Below are positions 6,930 through 7,785 of a stretch of DNA of 7,785 nt, in pieces. Source of the DNA: Sandaracinaceae bacterium (GTDB taxonomy: Bacteria; Myxococcota_A; Polyangia; Polyangiales; Sandaracinaceae); NCBI GenBank assembly GCA_025056955.1, contig JANWYL010000143.1:1-7785 (forward strand), in the 5' to 3' direction. Each line of letters begins with the position of its first letter. The stretch's first letter is position 1. The notes under the pieces were generated by a model that was not told the origin of the DNA, searched no databases, and saw only the letters and a list, made by a program, of their open reading frames with translations. The position numbers and the translations under genes are program-made.

Positions 6930-7785
6930 AAAAATCACGCAGGGTGTTTACATAGATCACAGAAGGTGTGGGAACACCCTGGGCTTTTACCCATGGTGAG
7001 TATGGTTCACCAGCAATTGGTAAATCGGCATGGCTTGCCTCGGGGATGCGGACGGTGCGAAGTGGTATGCGTGCCCTTTGCTCAAGGAGGGCCAGTTGAC
7101 GAGGGGGTACAACGCGATCGCGCAGGCCATGGAAAAGCAGAATCGGAAAGCTTGGGAAGCGCTCAAGGCGAGCGCAGGCGTCAAAGCGCATCTTGGAAAC
7201 GATGAAGCCGGGGATCTTCAAAAAAGTTGCATCTCTCGCCATCTCTTCGATTGAACACCAACCGTTTTCACCAATAAGTGCCAGTGGCGCTTGCACGGGT
7301 GATGATGGATTTTTTTCGCGCTCCTCTAGGGTGCGACCGACCACCTCAAAGGCGATGGCGCTTCCCATTGAAAAACCATAGTGGGTGATCTTGTGCGCAT
7401 CGATGTCTTCTCGTTGCGAAAGCATTCTGAGGACAGCCAGGCCTGCCCGATAACACCCTTCCTCTGATGGAGAACCTTCTGAGAGACCAAATCCCGGGTA
7501 GTCGTAGATCACCACATGGAAGCCAATCTCCCACAAACGTTCGGCGCGATCCCAAAAGCGGCCCAGGTGTGGACCGTTTCCGTGAGAATAGAGGATTGTC
7601 GCAGTGGCGCCGTTCCGATGCGCAAATACCCAGTGGATCGGGGTGCCATCGTCGAGCGCGATAAAGCCCTCGTCACGGTCGGCGGCCGGGACGATCGAAG
7701 CATGCGGAGCGGTGAGATCGCCATCGAGCTCCGGCGGGGCGGGATGATCCCATCTGTAATCATCGATCCGCTCACCGGCAAAGAA
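6907..7785 (-). CDS. Alpha/beta hydrolase (serine hydrolase), N-terminus outside window
   Basis: The frame is open on the - strand from the window edge at 7785 to TAG at 6907-6909, giving 292 residues with no internal Met before residue 121, so the true start lies beyond the window. The fold is read from an oxyanion segment YSHGNG (66-71), the strand IYDYPGFGLSEG (93-104), the nucleophile elbow GFSMG (137-141, Ser139), an acid in FHGLRDRVVPP (Asp223) and a histidine in EASHADL (His252). Ser-Asp-His in this order is a complete catalytic triad. The HGN and YDYPGFG motifs resemble the BEM46/ABHD13-like branch of hydrolases. Substrate cannot be told; a carboxylic ester or thioester hydrolase is the general expectation. 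The first 40 residues visible are polar and precede the catalytic core, so an export signal could lie upstream, but none is seen. It converges on the clpB-like gene, and its last 23 bases overlap that gene's end. Confidence 0.88.
   Translation of the reverse strand, partial: FFAGERIDDYRWDHPAPPELDGDLTAPHASIVPAADRDEGFIALDDGTPIHWVFAHRNGATATILYSHGNGPHLGRFWDRAERLWEIGFHVVIYDYPGFGLSEGSPSEEGCYRAGLAVLRMLSQREDIDAHKITHYGFSMGSAIAFEVVGRTLEEREKNPSSPVQAPLALIGENGWCSIEEMARDATFLKIPGFIVSKMRFDACARLERFPSFPILLFHGLRDRVVPPRQLALLEQRARIPLRTVRIPEASHADLPIAGEPYSPWVKAQGVPTPSVIYVNTLRDFFNSVASP
6928..6981 (-). terminator. Possible intrinsic terminator at the convergent gene ends
   Basis: A perfect 9-base inverted repeat pairs CAGGGTGTT (6940-6948) with AACACCCTG (6973-6981) around a 24-base loop. 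Read on the - strand, the stem is followed by five bases and then seven T residues (complement of the A run 6928-6934). Read on the + strand it is followed by GGC and four T residues (6985-6988), so it could serve both transcripts. It lies just after the clpB-like stop but inside the hydrolase codons. A competing short hairpin GGTGT-GGGA-ACACC (6965-6978) shares the right arm. The large loop and the 5-base gap to the T run weaken the call. Confidence 0.38.

Noticed and set aside
6105..6938. Long - strand open frame (277 codons) opposite NBD2 of the clpB-like gene
   Set aside because: It lies opposite the most conserved part of an AAA+ domain, shows no family features, and would also collide with the end of the hydrolase gene.

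Overview
The window looks like ordinary chromosomal DNA from a Gram-negative bacterium with an outer membrane. Base composition is moderately GC-rich by eye. The best guess at the group is Myxococcota or a related former deltaproteobacterial lineage. This rests on a large multi-POTRA Omp85 protein, a DUF1844 protein, a cyclic-nucleotide-binding-like protein with tandem domains and a ClpB paralogue. It is an inference from gene content, not a measured placement. I see no mobile element, phage gene, CRISPR array, tRNA or rRNA.

Five genes lie on the + strand with short gaps. They are the 3' end of a tandem cNMP-binding-domain protein (1-510), an Omp85-family outer-membrane protein of 1039 residues (553-3672), a small acidic protein of unknown function (3715-3957), a DUF1844 protein (about 3944-4264) and a ClpB-type AAA+ disaggregase (4308-6929). 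Gaps are 42, 42 and 43 bases, and the small protein overlaps the DUF1844 gene by 14 bases. I see no clear terminator between them, so cotranscription of some or all is plausible. The sixth gene, an alpha/beta hydrolase, is on the - strand (6907 to beyond 7785). It converges on clpB, and the two coding ends overlap by 23 bases. No stretch over 300 bases lacks a gene.

I cannot tie the genes into one pathway. The Omp85 protein would act in outer-membrane protein assembly or secretion, and the ClpB-like protein in rescue of cytoplasmic protein aggregates. No complete new system is evident. The most notable points are three. The ClpB paralogue keeps a full Walker A in its first ATPase ring but has lost the Walker B acid pair, the sensor-1 residue and the pore-loop tyrosine. 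The Omp85 protein appears to have seven POTRA domains instead of the usual five of BamA or three of TamA. A terminator-like inverted repeat sits inside the last codons of the hydrolase, at the overlapping convergent gene ends.
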